Notes: a model not told the origin generated them from the sequence alone. Shown: positions 44,615 to 53,628, numbered from the stretch's first letter. The stretch: 64,000 nucleotides of DNA from Simiduia curdlanivorans (GCF_030409605.1 NZ_JAUFQG010000004.1:682001-746000); one strand, 5' to 3'. Made by a program: numbers and translations.

Positions 44615-44938
44615 TTGATTATCCCCACTGTGCCTGCTGTCGGCCATACTTAGATTCCGCCGCACAATGGTATGCGACCTTAGACAAATCTTCCTACCTA
44701 GCGAAATCAGCGTATAACAACTGCCAACACGATAACACCAAGCAAAAGACTTAAAATTATGGCTTAAGAAGTCATAACTAGCGCAAAATCGATAGCGAAG
44801 GCGAAATTGTACTTCTAATGTAGCCTCTGTACGGCTACAAAAAGTTTTATATCACATAGGTTTCAGCTGCCTAAAGATGGCTATTACAATATAGAATCGA
44901 CAATTTAGCAGTTTAATAATATTAGTACGCTGACCCTT

Positions 44939-45604
44939 ATGACGACTAACGACCTAGGCTATGACCTCATAGAAAACTTCATTTTCCAAAGCGAATTAAC
45001 CGCCATTTTGGAAGAGACAAAGGCGGCACTGCTCAGCGAAAAAGGCGGCGGCATCAGAAATGCTGAGAAGAAATTCAGAACGATTCTGGCATTTGCTCAG
45101 TCAAGTAGAGTAATTAAGTGCGCCGAAAGATTTCTTTCCGGACAACCGCAGCTAGCTAGAGCCATCCTTTTTAATAAGCGGCCGGGGAAAAACTGGCTTG
45201 TCACTTGGCATCAAGATAAAACAATTGCGCTATCATCTAGATTTAACAAGTCTGGCTGGGGACCCTGGAGCTTAAAAGACGGCGCACATTGCGTACAACC
45301 ACCCTCCCACGTGCTCGATAATATGATCGCCCTTAGAGTTCATCTCGATGAATCTACGGCAGCAAACGGAGCTTTAAAGCTGATTCCGGGGAGTCACAAC
45401 CGTGGCATACTTAACCAAGAGCAAATTGATCAGTTCCTGGCAACGCGCGATGCCATAACTATCGAGGCTCCGAGAGCTTCAGCATTGGCGATGCGACCAC
45501 TTATTTTGCACGCATCCAGTAAGGCGCATATTCCAACAACCCGACGTGTTTTGCATTTGGAATACAGCGCCGCGGAATTACCGGCAGGCGTAACTTGGGC
45601 TTAG
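44939..45604 (+). CDS. Phytanoyl-CoA dioxygenase (PhyH) family protein
   Basis: The 221-residue protein is a non-heme Fe(II)/2-oxoglutarate dioxygenase. The metal triad is visible: HQD in LVTWHQDKTI (His about 91, Asp about 93) and the distal His about 191 in RPLILHASSKA. An Arg for 2-oxoglutarate lies in TTRRVLHLEY. NGALKLIPGSHNRG is typical of the family. The substrate is unknown. No clear ribosome site precedes the ATG. It heads a short plus-strand run of small genes. Confidence 0.83.
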   Translation: MTTNDLGYDLIENFIFQSELTAILEETKAALLSEKGGGIRNAEKKFRTILAFAQSSRVIKCAERFLSGQPQLARAILFNKRPGKNWLVTWHQDKTIALSSRFNKSGWGPWSLKDGAHCVQPPSHVLDNMIALRVHLDESTAANGALKLIPGSHNRGILNQEQIDQFLATRDAITIEAPRASALAMRPLILHASSKAHIPTTRRVLHLEYSAAELPAGVTWA

Positions 45605-45626
45605 CGATTTCTGTTACGAGGTACAT

Positions 45627-46244
45627 ATGGACCACTCGGGAAAACTCATTTCTTGGAATTTAACCAAAGGTTTTGGCTTCGTTCAGCCGAAGTACGGTGG
45701 CAAAGATATTTTTGTGCATATTTCTGATTTCTTGGATGCAAGCAATACGCCACAAGCAGGTCAGGCTGTCACTTTCACCTTATCGACAGATGGCGCGGGC
45801 CGCCCCTGTGGTAAAAATGTTGCTCGGCTGAACGATAGGAAGCCTACAGCCCACTCTCATTTTTCCGGCAATCTTTCCGTGGCATTGGCCATTCTATTTA
45901 CCTTTGCGGTGTCTTACTCAGCCCTCCGCCTGAAAATGCCCATTGCCATACTCTGGCTTTACCTCGCCATTAATTGTTTAACCTTTACGCTGTATATCAC
46001 CGATAAGGCGGCGGCCAAAAGTGGCGCATGGAGAACACAGGAGCGGTCACTACACATGCTCGCGCTGTTAGGTGGTTGGCCCGGAGCCGCCTTTGCGCAA
46101 CAGATATTTCAGCACAAGACTAAGAAGCTCGGCTTTAGATTCGTTTATTGGCTAACGGTTTTATTAAACATTGCGGGTTTCTGGTGGCTGCTCACGCCGA
46201 ATGGACAAGCGTTTCTTGCTTGGCTCGTCGGCGCCATCGGTTAA
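45627..46244 (+). CDS. Cold-shock domain / DUF1294 membrane fusion protein
   Basis: The 205-residue protein joins an N-terminal cold-shock domain (about residues 1-70; RNP1 KGFGFV at 14-19, RNP2 DIFVHIS at 27-33) to a DUF1294 membrane domain (about 80-205). The latter has FTLYITDKAAAKSGAWRTQERSLHMLALLGGWPGA and HKTKKLGFRFVYWL. Such fusions are widespread but uncharacterised; a nucleic-acid-binding part tied to the inner membrane is implied. GAGGTACAT precedes the ATG. It follows the PhyH gene by 22 bases. Confidence 0.85.
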   Translation: MDHSGKLISWNLTKGFGFVQPKYGGKDIFVHISDFLDASNTPQAGQAVTFTLSTDGAGRPCGKNVARLNDRKPTAHSHFSGNLSVALAILFTFAVSYSALRLKMPIAILWLYLAINCLTFTLYITDKAAAKSGAWRTQERSLHMLALLGGWPGAAFAQQIFQHKTKKLGFRFVYWLTVLLNIAGFWWLLTPNGQAFLAWLVGAIG

Positions 46245-46321
46245 TAATCATGGCCGAGCATCGCTGCAAGAATGTTAGGTTCAAAAGCGGTTTTTTCGTA
46301 TAACTACCAGAGATAACGCCC

Positions 46322-46687
46322 ATGTTGCTACTTGCCAATATCCTTGTCGCCTTTGTCGCCCTACTGCATCTGTACTTTTTAGCACTGGAAATGTTTTTTT
46401 GGGATAAGCCCCTAGGGCTCAAGGTTTTCGGACAATCCAAAGCGCAAGCCACTACAACGAAAGTACTTGCCGCCAACCAAGGCCTGTACAACGGTTTTTT
46501 GGCCGCCGGATTAATTCTTGGATTGCTACAAGGCAGCAATGGCACAGACTTTAAACTTTTTTTCCTCAGCTGTATTGTAGTGGCTGGGCTCCATGGCGCT
46601 ATGAGTGTGAGCCGGAAAATATTTTTCATTCAGGCGCTGCCAGCAATTTGTGCCCTATGCCTACTTGCCCTCGTGGAGCTATCCTAA
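46322..46687 (+). CDS. DUF1304 family membrane protein
   Basis: The 121-residue inner-membrane protein has four predicted helices. It opens with LLANILVAFVALLHLYFLALEMFFWDKP, then AANQGLYNGFLAAGLILGLL, which is the DUF1304 signature. The function is unknown. GAGATAACG lies before the ATG. It lies 77 bases after the DUF1294 gene on the same strand. Confidence 0.82.
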   Translation: MLLLANILVAFVALLHLYFLALEMFFWDKPLGLKVFGQSKAQATTTKVLAANQGLYNGFLAAGLILGLLQGSNGTDFKLFFLSCIVVAGLHGAMSVSRKIFFIQALPAICALCLLALVELS

Positions 46688-46800
46688 TACCATCCGGTCC
46701 CACTACACAAAAAACATTCTGCGGCCTGCTAATAAGCCTTGGCCTGCCGAATTTTAATTCATTGTGAATCCATGGACTGCTTTACTTAAGGACGATAGAT

Positions 46801-47361
46801 ATGGGCCAACAATTCAACGCGCTTTCAGACAAACATATCAACTTCATTGCCGCGCAAAAGGTATTTTTTGTTGGCACGGCGACTGAAAACAGTAAGGTTA
46901 ATATTTCACCCAAGGGCATGGATTCCATCCGTATCCTTGGGTCAAACCGCGCTATTTGGCTTAACGTGACCGGCAGCGGCAACGAAACCGCCGCCCATGT
47001 GCAAACCTGCCCGCGCATGACCATTATGTTTATGGCCTTCGAAGGTAACCCGATGATTTTACGCCTGTATGGTACAGCCCGGGTCATCCACCAAGGCGAT
47101 CCAGAGTGGCCAGAGCTCTACAGCTTATTCAAACCCCTACCCGGGGCCCGACAAATTTTTGATCTTTCCATAGAGCTGGTGCAAACCTCTTGCGGTATGG
47201 CTGTACCCTTTTACGATTATGTTGGCGATAGAGAACTTCTCTCAGACTGGGCGAGCAAACAAGGGGACGAGGGAATAAAAAACTACTGGGAGAAAAAGAA
47301 TCAGGTAAGTCTGGATGGCGAAGCCACCCATATTTTATTAAAAAGCTCGGCACCACAGTAA
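46801..47361 (+). CDS. Pyridoxamine 5'-phosphate oxidase-like FMN-binding protein
   Basis: The 186-residue protein has the split-barrel flavin-binding fold: LSDKHINFIAAQKVFFVGTATENSKVNISPKGMDSIRIL, then LNVTGSGNETAAHVQTCPRMTIMFMAFEGNPMILRLYGTARVI. This subgroup is usually annotated as pyridoxamine 5'-phosphate oxidase family but is not PdxH. A redox role with FMN or F420-like cofactors is known for relatives; the substrate is open. AAGGACGATAG precedes the ATG. Confidence 0.83.
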   Translation: MGQQFNALSDKHINFIAAQKVFFVGTATENSKVNISPKGMDSIRILGSNRAIWLNVTGSGNETAAHVQTCPRMTIMFMAFEGNPMILRLYGTARVIHQGDPEWPELYSLFKPLPGARQIFDLSIELVQTSCGMAVPFYDYVGDRELLSDWASKQGDEGIKNYWEKKNQVSLDGEATHILLKSSAPQ

Positions 47362-47399
47362 AAATCTAACGTTTACATAAGTAAAACTTAGACGCTTAT

Positions 47400-47440
47400 A
47401 AAACCCTAAGCGATTGCTATTTAACCACTTAGGGTTTTTA
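47400..47440. terminator. Bidirectional rho-independent terminator
   Basis: AAAACCCTAAG (47400-47410) pairs perfectly with CTTAGGGTTTT (47428-47438). The A and T runs belong to the stem, and the hairpin lies between convergent genes. Confidence 0.8.
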
Positions 47441-47472
47441 ATTTCACGAGTGCCTAAACGCGGTGCGGCTGA

Positions 47473-48621
47473 CTATGCTGAGCCACCCAATCGATTTACT
47501 CTATCAACATCGCCACCGGCCCACACCATCACCTTTGGGTCCATGATTCTACGCCAGAGTGGCGGTATATAAGCCAGAATGTACATACCAAAATAGCCGC
47601 TCGGCAATTGCGGTGCTGAGTCAAAGGTTCTCAAACTTTGATAGGCGCGAGTCGGATTTGCGTGGTGATCTGAGTGACGCTGTAAGTGAAACAACAACCA
47701 ATTAGAGACCTTGTGATTACTGTTCCACGAATGCTTGGGCTGCACCGGTTCGTAACGACCTGTTTGGTTTTTCTGGCGCAGTAAACCGTAGTGCTCAATG
47801 TAGTTTGCCGAGGTCAATTGGAAGGCGCTAAAACTTATGACCACGGCGAGGTAAACCAGCATTATCGAACCAAAGGCGATGAGCAGACTGGCATATAGCA
47901 CTACGGAGATTAAGGCGCATTGAATAATCTCATTGGCTAAGCTCCAGGGTCTATGACCTTTCTTCGCGATGCGTTTTGTTTCTAAATGCCACGCACGCAA
48001 AAAGCATTGGGGTATCTCCCGCTGTACAAATTGGTATATTGATTCACCCATTCGCGCCGATGCAGGGTCTTCCTTAGTTGCAGCAAAACGATGATGGCCC
48101 CGGTTATGCTCGATAGTAAAATGCCCATAAGCACTGAGGGCTAACACGGTTTTGGCTAAGTTGCTGCTGAGCCAATGGGTCTTATGCCCCATTTCATGGG
48201 CTAGGTTAATGCCGAAGCCACATATTAGCCCAGAGGATAACGACACCATCAAAACCTCAAACCAGCGCAGATCTTGGCTGCCAATAAACCAGGCGGAGAA
48301 CAAAAATGAAACCCAAATCACTGGCACCAACGCGATAGTGATGGCTCGATAATAGGGGTCTGATTCCAACTGAGGTACAACAGATTCCGGCGGGTTCGAA
48401 TCATCCTCGCCTACCCAGTAATCGAGCAAGGGTACGCATCCGTAAAAAATCAGAAAGGGTAAAGCGAGCAACCAAGTGTTTGGCTCAATGAGGTAGAGCA
48501 AAGGGCCGAGTACGGTGACCAGAGGTACAAACAATGATGCCAGCCACCAATGGCGTTTGTGGTCTATATAGTAGCGTGGTTCTGTTTCCGCGGCGGCGGT
48601 CGTTGGAATAAAGTATTTCAT
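47473..48621 (-). CDS. alkB: Alkane 1-monooxygenase (AlkB-type)
   Basis: The 382-residue inner-membrane di-iron hydroxylase has the three histidine motifs of AlkB: NLAHEMGHKTH, EHNRGHHRFAATKEDPASAR and LQRHSDHHANPTRAYQSLR, plus NYIEHYGL between them. Six hydrophobic segments fit the family. It hydroxylates the terminal carbon of medium-chain alkanes or similar molecules, with electrons from rubredoxin. No rubredoxin gene is nearby. The ATG at 48621 is preferred; the frame is open to 48720. A divergent AraC regulator lies upstream. Confidence 0.9.
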   Translation of the reverse strand: MKYFIPTTAAAETEPRYYIDHKRHWWLASLFVPLVTVLGPLLYLIEPNTWLLALPFLIFYGCVPLLDYWVGEDDSNPPESVVPQLESDPYYRAITIALVPVIWVSFLFSAWFIGSQDLRWFEVLMVSLSSGLICGFGINLAHEMGHKTHWLSSNLAKTVLALSAYGHFTIEHNRGHHRFAATKEDPASARMGESIYQFVQREIPQCFLRAWHLETKRIAKKGHRPWSLANEIIQCALISVVLYASLLIAFGSIMLVYLAVVISFSAFQLTSANYIEHYGLLRQKNQTGRYEPVQPKHSWNSNHKVSNWLLFHLQRHSDHHANPTRAYQSLRTFDSAPQLPSGYFGMYILAYIPPLWRRIMDPKVMVWAGGDVDRVNRLGGSA

Positions 48622-48750
48622 ACAAGCAGCCTGTGTGTCATAGATTAAAATCTCGATGACGCCTAATCTAACTGGATTAACGCCAGCCAGACACCGCACA
48701 CACAGCCAACAATTCGTCATTTGGTGTCACTTTGAGTAAACTCGATTTTT

Positions 48751-49788
48751 ATGGATATAAATAGACATCGACTTTCGGTACACAGCCTCTACATTAAAAT
48801 TCTTTGCAATGAGCTGTTGCAAGAAGGCATTGTCGTTGAGGAGTCATTAAAAGCGGCACAGTTGCCGTTGACCTTTATGAACCAAGGCGACGATTTAGTA
48901 TCGATTTTTGCCTTTCAAAGGCTTATCGATTTTGCCCGCGCGCGCACCGGCAAGCAGTGGCTGGGGTTGGCACTAGGCGCCAAAATTGCCTCGACCCATC
49001 ACGGCCCCCTAGGCTATTTAATGGCTTCCAGTGCCAATTTTTCTACGGCGCTGAATGCGCTAGTAAAATATATACCCCTAAGAACCCAGTTACTGCGCTT
49101 ACAGCTCTGCCAAGACGGTAAAGAAGTTCGGCTCTTGGTGCAGGAAGAGGGCGACATAGCGCTTATTCGCGAAGTGTTTCTCGAAGCTTTTATGGTGATT
49201 ACGCTTGGCATATTGCGGCTTATATTCGCTCGGCCTATCACCGGGCTGCGCTTGGAATTAGCCTATAGCGCGCCAGCTTACGCCGACCGCTATGCTCAAC
49301 ACTTTGATTGTCCCGTTCAATTTTCATGCAAGCAAAGCGCTATTATTTTTTCTATCGAGGCTTTATCGACCAACAATATAATGGCCGACGCAAAAGCCTA
49401 CCGTTTAGCCGACATTGAATGCCAGAACCTTTTAGAGCGACAAATACATCATCAAGGGTTTATTACAAAGATCGAGCGTATTATTCTCGACCCCTCACAC
49501 CCCTTTCCCACTTTAGATGCGGTAGCGGTGCAATTGTGCGTGTCAAAAAGTACGCTGATTCGAAAGCTGGCCAAGGAAAACACTAGCTACACGCGCCTCA
49601 TCGAAGATATTCGTCAAACCTTAGCCAGTTATTATTTAATAGAAACAGACCTATCTATTGAGCAAGTTGCGGAAAAATTAGGCTATGAAGACACCTCTAA
49701 TTTTTCCCGCACCTTCCAACGCTGGACCAGCACCACGCCCTCTCGATTTCGCGCAGGCTACAGGCCAACACTGAAGAAATCACCTTGA
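48751..49788 (+). CDS. AraC family regulator, probable regulator of alkB
   Basis: The 345-residue protein has the Arabinose_bd-type N-terminal domain (YLMASSANFSTALNALVKYIPLRTQLLRLQL and LELAYSAPAYADRYAQHFDCPVQF) and a C-terminal AraC DNA-binding domain (about residues 248-338). The latter shows LDAVAVQLCVSKSTLIRKLAKENTSY and IEQVAEKLGYEDTSNFSRTFQRW. This OruR/AlkR-like architecture is used by regulators of alkane genes. The 129-base gap to the divergent alkB supports that role. Confidence 0.85.
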   Translation: MDINRHRLSVHSLYIKILCNELLQEGIVVEESLKAAQLPLTFMNQGDDLVSIFAFQRLIDFARARTGKQWLGLALGAKIASTHHGPLGYLMASSANFSTALNALVKYIPLRTQLLRLQLCQDGKEVRLLVQEEGDIALIREVFLEAFMVITLGILRLIFARPITGLRLELAYSAPAYADRYAQHFDCPVQFSCKQSAIIFSIEALSTNNIMADAKAYRLADIECQNLLERQIHHQGFITKIERIILDPSHPFPTLDAVAVQLCVSKSTLIRKLAKENTSYTRLIEDIRQTLASYYLIETDLSIEQVAEKLGYEDTSNFSRTFQRWTSTTPSRFRAGYRPTLKKSP

Positions 49789-49893
49789 AAGCATTTTTTC
49801 GCTCATACACTCAGCCGAATCTTGCCCAGAAAACGCAGCTAAAATTTAGCGCACAGCGAACAGGTCGAGTGAGACGGTGGTCAGCACAGATGT

Positions 49894-50346
49894 TTGGTGC
49901 TAATCTCAAGGCTGACTAATGCTTTTGGCTTAAACGTGCGCCATCTACTAATCACATTACTCGTCGTGCACTCCCTCGCCCGCGCCGATGTCATTGACTC
50001 GACGGACGACACTCTCGGCGTGTCTTCGGCAACGCAACAGCCGTTGCGCGGCATTGTGGCTGAAGCCGTTGCCACTAACAGCGCCGCAGTAAAGCCGCTT
50101 TTTTGGCTATCAATTTTACCCGTGCAAGACCCGTTGCTAGCTCAGCAGTCACTCCCTGCTTCCGCAAACCCGCTGCCGCTTTCCAGCCAATATTGGCAAC
50201 CAACTGAATCACAAGTGCCTTGGCCGCTGCCAGAGCCCGGCACACTCTTATTATTTGGCGCAGGCATCTTACTGGTATTCGTAGCGCGTCACGTGCGCTT
50301 TGCCAATCAACGCAGAAAGTCGCGCCGACAGACTAGAACTGACTAA
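49894..50346 (+). CDS. PEP-CTERM sorting-domain protein
   Basis: The product of up to 150 residues has a signal peptide (VRHLLITLLVVHSLARA) and a short low-complexity body. It ends in a PEP-CTERM signal: PLPEPGTLLLFGAGILLVF followed by the basic tail RHVRFANQRRKSRR. Such proteins are exported and processed by an exosortase, often with exopolysaccharide production. No exosortase is in the window. The start is uncertain: TTG at 49894 or GTG at 49936; neither has a good ribosome site. Confidence 0.7.
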   Translation: MVLISRLTNAFGLNVRHLLITLLVVHSLARADVIDSTDDTLGVSSATQQPLRGIVAEAVATNSAAVKPLFWLSILPVQDPLLAQQSLPASANPLPLSSQYWQPTESQVPWPLPEPGTLLLFGAGILLVFVARHVRFANQRRKSRRQTRTD

Positions 50347-50702
50347 AACCTACAGCTGGCAGCGTATCCACTAGCACTTGAAAGCTGGAGGGCCTAGTAG
50401 TGCTCAGACCTCAATGGCGCAGCAAAGTATTCGGCCCTAGTGCGCTATATAGCGTTGACACCAACTCACTATTACAGGCCAGCGATGGGCCGGTGAATCA
50501 AAACTGCGAGGCCTTAGGCGTTAACCTCGCAGCATCAAACTGCTAGTGCCCAACAGGCGTAGAGACCCTAAGCGCGCATATATACGTCGTCGTTAGTTCG
50601 GGGTTTTGCACCTCGATGGCTGCATGGCAGGTTCATCACCGGCCTTGGCGCGACGATTTTTTTGCGCCAGCGCGTATTTACAGGCAAAGGTGACGCACAG
50701 GG
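50347..50702. other. Gap with a possible gene remnant
   Basis: No complete gene is seen. A frame from about 50382 to 50546 reads LRPQWRSKVFGPSALYSVD and ends NLAASNC, and may be the C-terminal remnant of a lost gene. A TGCGAGG/CCTCGCA hairpin lies near 50508-50534, and a GGCGC/GCGCC hairpin near 50645-50668. Confidence 0.35.
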
Positions 50703-52115
50703 TTATTTTATTGTCCGCTCTAAATGGCGGCTCAGCAATGAATGCACCTCGGCGCTAGCGCGCTCGGCGGCCTCTAACGCACCTTCCATATAGCCGTACC
50801 ATTCGGTCGCCATTTCAGTTCCAGCCCAATGTACATTCAACTCAGGGCTGCGCAGTTTATCGCCGCCACCAGTCCAGGCGCCTGGAGTCATGTGTGCGGC
50901 ATAACAACCGCGAATGTAGGGTTCTTCGGACCAATTTTTTTCAACAAACTCCGCGGGATTTTTTGCATTTTCGCCAAAGAAACGCACAAAACAGGCGAGT
51001 ACTTGTTCTTGCCGCCACTGGGCTGATTTAGCCGACCAAGCGCGCGCCGTGTCGCCATCGACAAAGCCCATGAGCAGGCCCGCATCTTTGCCTTTTTCAC
51101 CATTATCAAACACCACGTGAACGGGGCCATTGGTGCTGGCCACTTGGCCCGACAATTGTTCATCTCGCCAGAATGCGTGCTCGTAGCGAGCAACATATTT
51201 TATGCAACTGCCAGAGGGCATGCGCTGAAACAATTGATCGCGCCAAGCCGGTAAAGGTGGGTTAAAACTGATGCGATTTATCTGGTTCGGTGGTATTGCC
51301 ATAATAATTTTGCGCGCCGACACGCAGGCCATCACACCATTTTGTTCATAACATAGGCTAACGCCATCGGCGTGTTGATCGATTTTTTTTACCGCCGCAT
51401 CGAGTAGGCAGCGTTCACCTAGCTGCTGCGCCATTTCATAACAGATGGACCAAGTGCCGCCGTGAACACGATCTTGTTGCGCACCACCGGTGACGCTTAA
51501 AAGGTGCTCCATACTTTCGCCGCTCGACGCATAAAAAAGTGCGTGTAGTAGCGACATATCGCGCGCTTCACCGGCAAAAACGGCACCAATACCGATGTTA
51601 AAAACCTGCCGCGCGGTTTTAGTCAAACTGTTGCGCTGCACCCAAGAGTGTAGGGTTTGAGAATCCCAGCGCTGAGCTTTTGGGTGAGCCCAGGGTCGCT
51701 GCGGGTCTATTTGCCGCGCCATGCCTTCAAATCGCGCCAACAACTGGCCGAGATCGGCTAATGCCACCGGGCCTATTTTTGGAATGGTGCCTTGGTAGCG
51801 AGTTTTCTTGGTGCCAAGTAAAAACAAATTGTCGCCGCGGTTATACAAGGGAAAGATGCTGCGTTTCGCTTCGCCCGCCAGCTTGTACATGCGATCTTGG
51901 CCTGGACCCAGCCACTGGCCACCGATGTCCACCACATCGCCATTGGCAAACTGGTGGTTGCGCACCCGGCCACCCACTTGCTCGCTCGCCTCTAAAAGCA
52001 AGATTGAGTATTTACGCGCTAAGATACGAGCAGCATATAGCCCAGAAAAACCAGCGCCAACAATAACGACGTCGTAATGACACAAGGGTTGTGGCGAATC
52101 GAAAGGTTTTGACAT
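50703..52115 (-). CDS. Flavin monoamine oxidase family protein
   Basis: The 470-residue FAD enzyme has the dinucleotide motif DVVIVGAGFSGLYAARIL (about residues 15-32), then EASEQVGGRVRNHQFANG and DIGGQWLGPGQ. The C-terminal flavin motif VHWAGTEMATEWYGYMEGALEAAERA is also present. This is the full amine-oxidase architecture. It may act on mono- or polyamines; the substrate is unknown. There is no signal peptide. It is divergent from the phospholipase-like gene across 27 bases. Confidence 0.9.
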   Translation of the reverse strand: MSKPFDSPQPLCHYDVVIVGAGFSGLYAARILARKYSILLLEASEQVGGRVRNHQFANGDVVDIGGQWLGPGQDRMYKLAGEAKRSIFPLYNRGDNLFLLGTKKTRYQGTIPKIGPVALADLGQLLARFEGMARQIDPQRPWAHPKAQRWDSQTLHSWVQRNSLTKTARQVFNIGIGAVFAGEARDMSLLHALFYASSGESMEHLLSVTGGAQQDRVHGGTWSICYEMAQQLGERCLLDAAVKKIDQHADGVSLCYEQNGVMACVSARKIIMAIPPNQINRISFNPPLPAWRDQLFQRMPSGSCIKYVARYEHAFWRDEQLSGQVASTNGPVHVVFDNGEKGKDAGLLMGFVDGDTARAWSAKSAQWRQEQVLACFVRFFGENAKNPAEFVEKNWSEEPYIRGCYAAHMTPGAWTGGGDKLRSPELNVHWAGTEMATEWYGYMEGALEAAERASAEVHSLLSRHLERTIK

Positions 52116-52142
52116 GCTGATTCTTGCCTAGGGAACAATTGT

Positions 52143-52640
52143 ATGGCCTTATTAGAAAAATATAGCAGTTCTGGTAACTATCAGCGAATGCCGCACGTTC
52201 TTCGATATGCAATTCCTCTACTATTTATTGCCAATCTGCAGGCGCAAACAGCTGGATTGCAACCCTTTACCAGCGACGGCTGCAGCATGTTTCCCAACGG
52301 CTCGACCCATCAAGAGGAGCTTTGGCTGGATTGCTGCCAAGCACATGATGCAGCTTACTGGGCAGGAGGCACTCTTGATCAGCGCGACAATGCCGATCAA
52401 ACCCTGCGGGCGTGCGTGGCGAGCAAAGGTGAAACCACAATAAGTTGGTTGATGCTGGCGGGGGTAAATCTTGGCGGCTCTCCCTTCTGGCCTACAAGCT
52501 TCCGCTGGGGCTTTGGCTGGCCCTATTTACGGGGTTACCAAGAACTGAGCGCCACAGAAATACGAGACATACAAAAAGGTTGGCCTACAAACATCGACTT
52601 GCCTGCTTACCTACAACCAACTCAAGAGCCAACACCCTAA
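52143..52640 (+). CDS. Phospholipase A2-like secreted protein
   Basis: The 165-residue protein has an N-terminal hydrophobic export signal (VLRYAIPLLFIANLQAQ, about residues 19-35) and then the motifs of the prokaryotic PLA2 fold. SDGCSMFPNG resembles a calcium loop, and DCCQAHDAAYWAGG carries the CCxxHD catalytic sequence (Cys-Cys about 64-65, His-Asp about 68-69). A hydrophobic helix follows near LMLAGVNLGG. This suggests a secreted or membrane-linked phospholipase, but activity is not shown. AGGGAAC stands seven bases before the ATG; an ATG at 52188 is also possible. Confidence 0.68.
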   Translation: MALLEKYSSSGNYQRMPHVLRYAIPLLFIANLQAQTAGLQPFTSDGCSMFPNGSTHQEELWLDCCQAHDAAYWAGGTLDQRDNADQTLRACVASKGETTISWLMLAGVNLGGSPFWPTSFRWGFGWPYLRGYQELSATEIRDIQKGWPTNIDLPAYLQPTQEPTP

Positions 52641-52821
52641 ACGCGTTTGGTTTTACTCTTCCTAGCGCTCGCGTTTTTTAACGCAACTATTACACCTACT
52701 GGCAACCTAACGCGCGCACTTGTTGCCTTCTGTTAGCAATTAGTGAGCGGGCCATGAAATACCAGCTCGGCTTGATATCATGCGATAGACTTCGAATACA
52801 ACTACATTTCACAGGCGCAAT

Positions 52822-53572
52822 ATGCGAAACAAAAGGCAATACTTAGGGCTATACGTCATCTTATCCAGCGCGCTGTTTGCCTACGCTGCGTTTGCACAAT
52901 CCCCGAGTTCATCCGTTAACCCTGTGCACGACGAACACAACACGACGGCCGTGCACGGCATGGTTCTGTTTGGTACGCAACAGCTCTACATTTCCCATCT
53001 AGGGTTATACCACCCCCCCTCATGATCGCCAAATTGTTGCCGCTGTAGAAATTCTTCATTCCGACCACAAACGCCATTTCGACAAATTAAGAGAAAACTA
53101 CAAGGGCTTAATCACTATCGCACCTAAGGCTTTCCCACTTGCGAATCTAGCACCTGGCTCGTCGAGCTTTCAATCCGAGATAATAGCGGATGTTTATAAA
53201 GGGCACTTCGAAAGAGGTGGTAAAAAGGCACTATCGGATGTTGCCCTCAGCGTACAAAAACCTATCATTTACCAGCCACTGGACGCGAAACAAGCGCTGC
53301 GTAAACAGGCCCAATTTTGGCAGCTAGGTCAAGGCGACAGCGCCTTCATTATCTATAAAATTAGCGCCGCACCGGATCAAGACTATATAGCAAAAGTTGA
53401 TAGCCCACTCATCTGCGAAAGCCTTTGTGAAATATCCTATAGTGAAAGGCACAAGGGTCCAGATTTAAGATTCCCCAGCCAACAAGCGCAGGTTTTTATG
53501 GCCGACGGTAAAACTGTTGCAATTGTTATTGAAAGAAATATTTATTATGAAACACAAGATTTCATACAATAG
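52822..53572 (+). pseudogene. Secreted protein gene broken by a frameshift in a C7 run
   Basis: The first frame (52822-53025) encodes a signal peptide (LYVILSSALFAYAAFAQS) and VHGMVLFGTQQLYISHLGLYH, then stops right after a run of seven C near 53012-53018. Removing one C gives HLGLYHPPHDRQIVAAVEIL and an open frame to the TAG at 53570-53572, about 249 residues in total. The downstream part has coding character throughout, with YKGHFERGGKKALSDVALS and VFMADGKTVAIVIERN. The family is not recognised. It is either a true frameshift, phase variation, or a homopolymer error. Confidence 0.75.
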
Positions 53573-53583
53573 TCTCGCGCCAA

Positions 53584-53606
53584 CTCTGTGCGATTCGCGC
53601 ACAGAG
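53584..53606. terminator. Strong hairpin between convergent genes
   Basis: CTCTGTGCG (53584-53592) pairs perfectly with CGCACAGAG (53598-53606) over a five-base loop. No clear T-run follows on either side. Its place, 12 bases after the broken gene and 23 before the peptidase stop, suggests termination or 3' end stabilisation. Confidence 0.55.
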
Positions 53607-53628
53607 GTTGAGCGACAACTTAATTGAG

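Noticed and set aside
44690..44780. Second attC-like end at GCGTATAACAACTGCCAA
   Set aside because: The left boxes resemble attC but no matching right-hand L and R boxes follow.
41300..44938. A tRNA-integrated genomic island
   Set aside because: The tRNA location and variable content are suggestive, but there is no integrase and no direct repeat of the tRNA end, only an inverted one.
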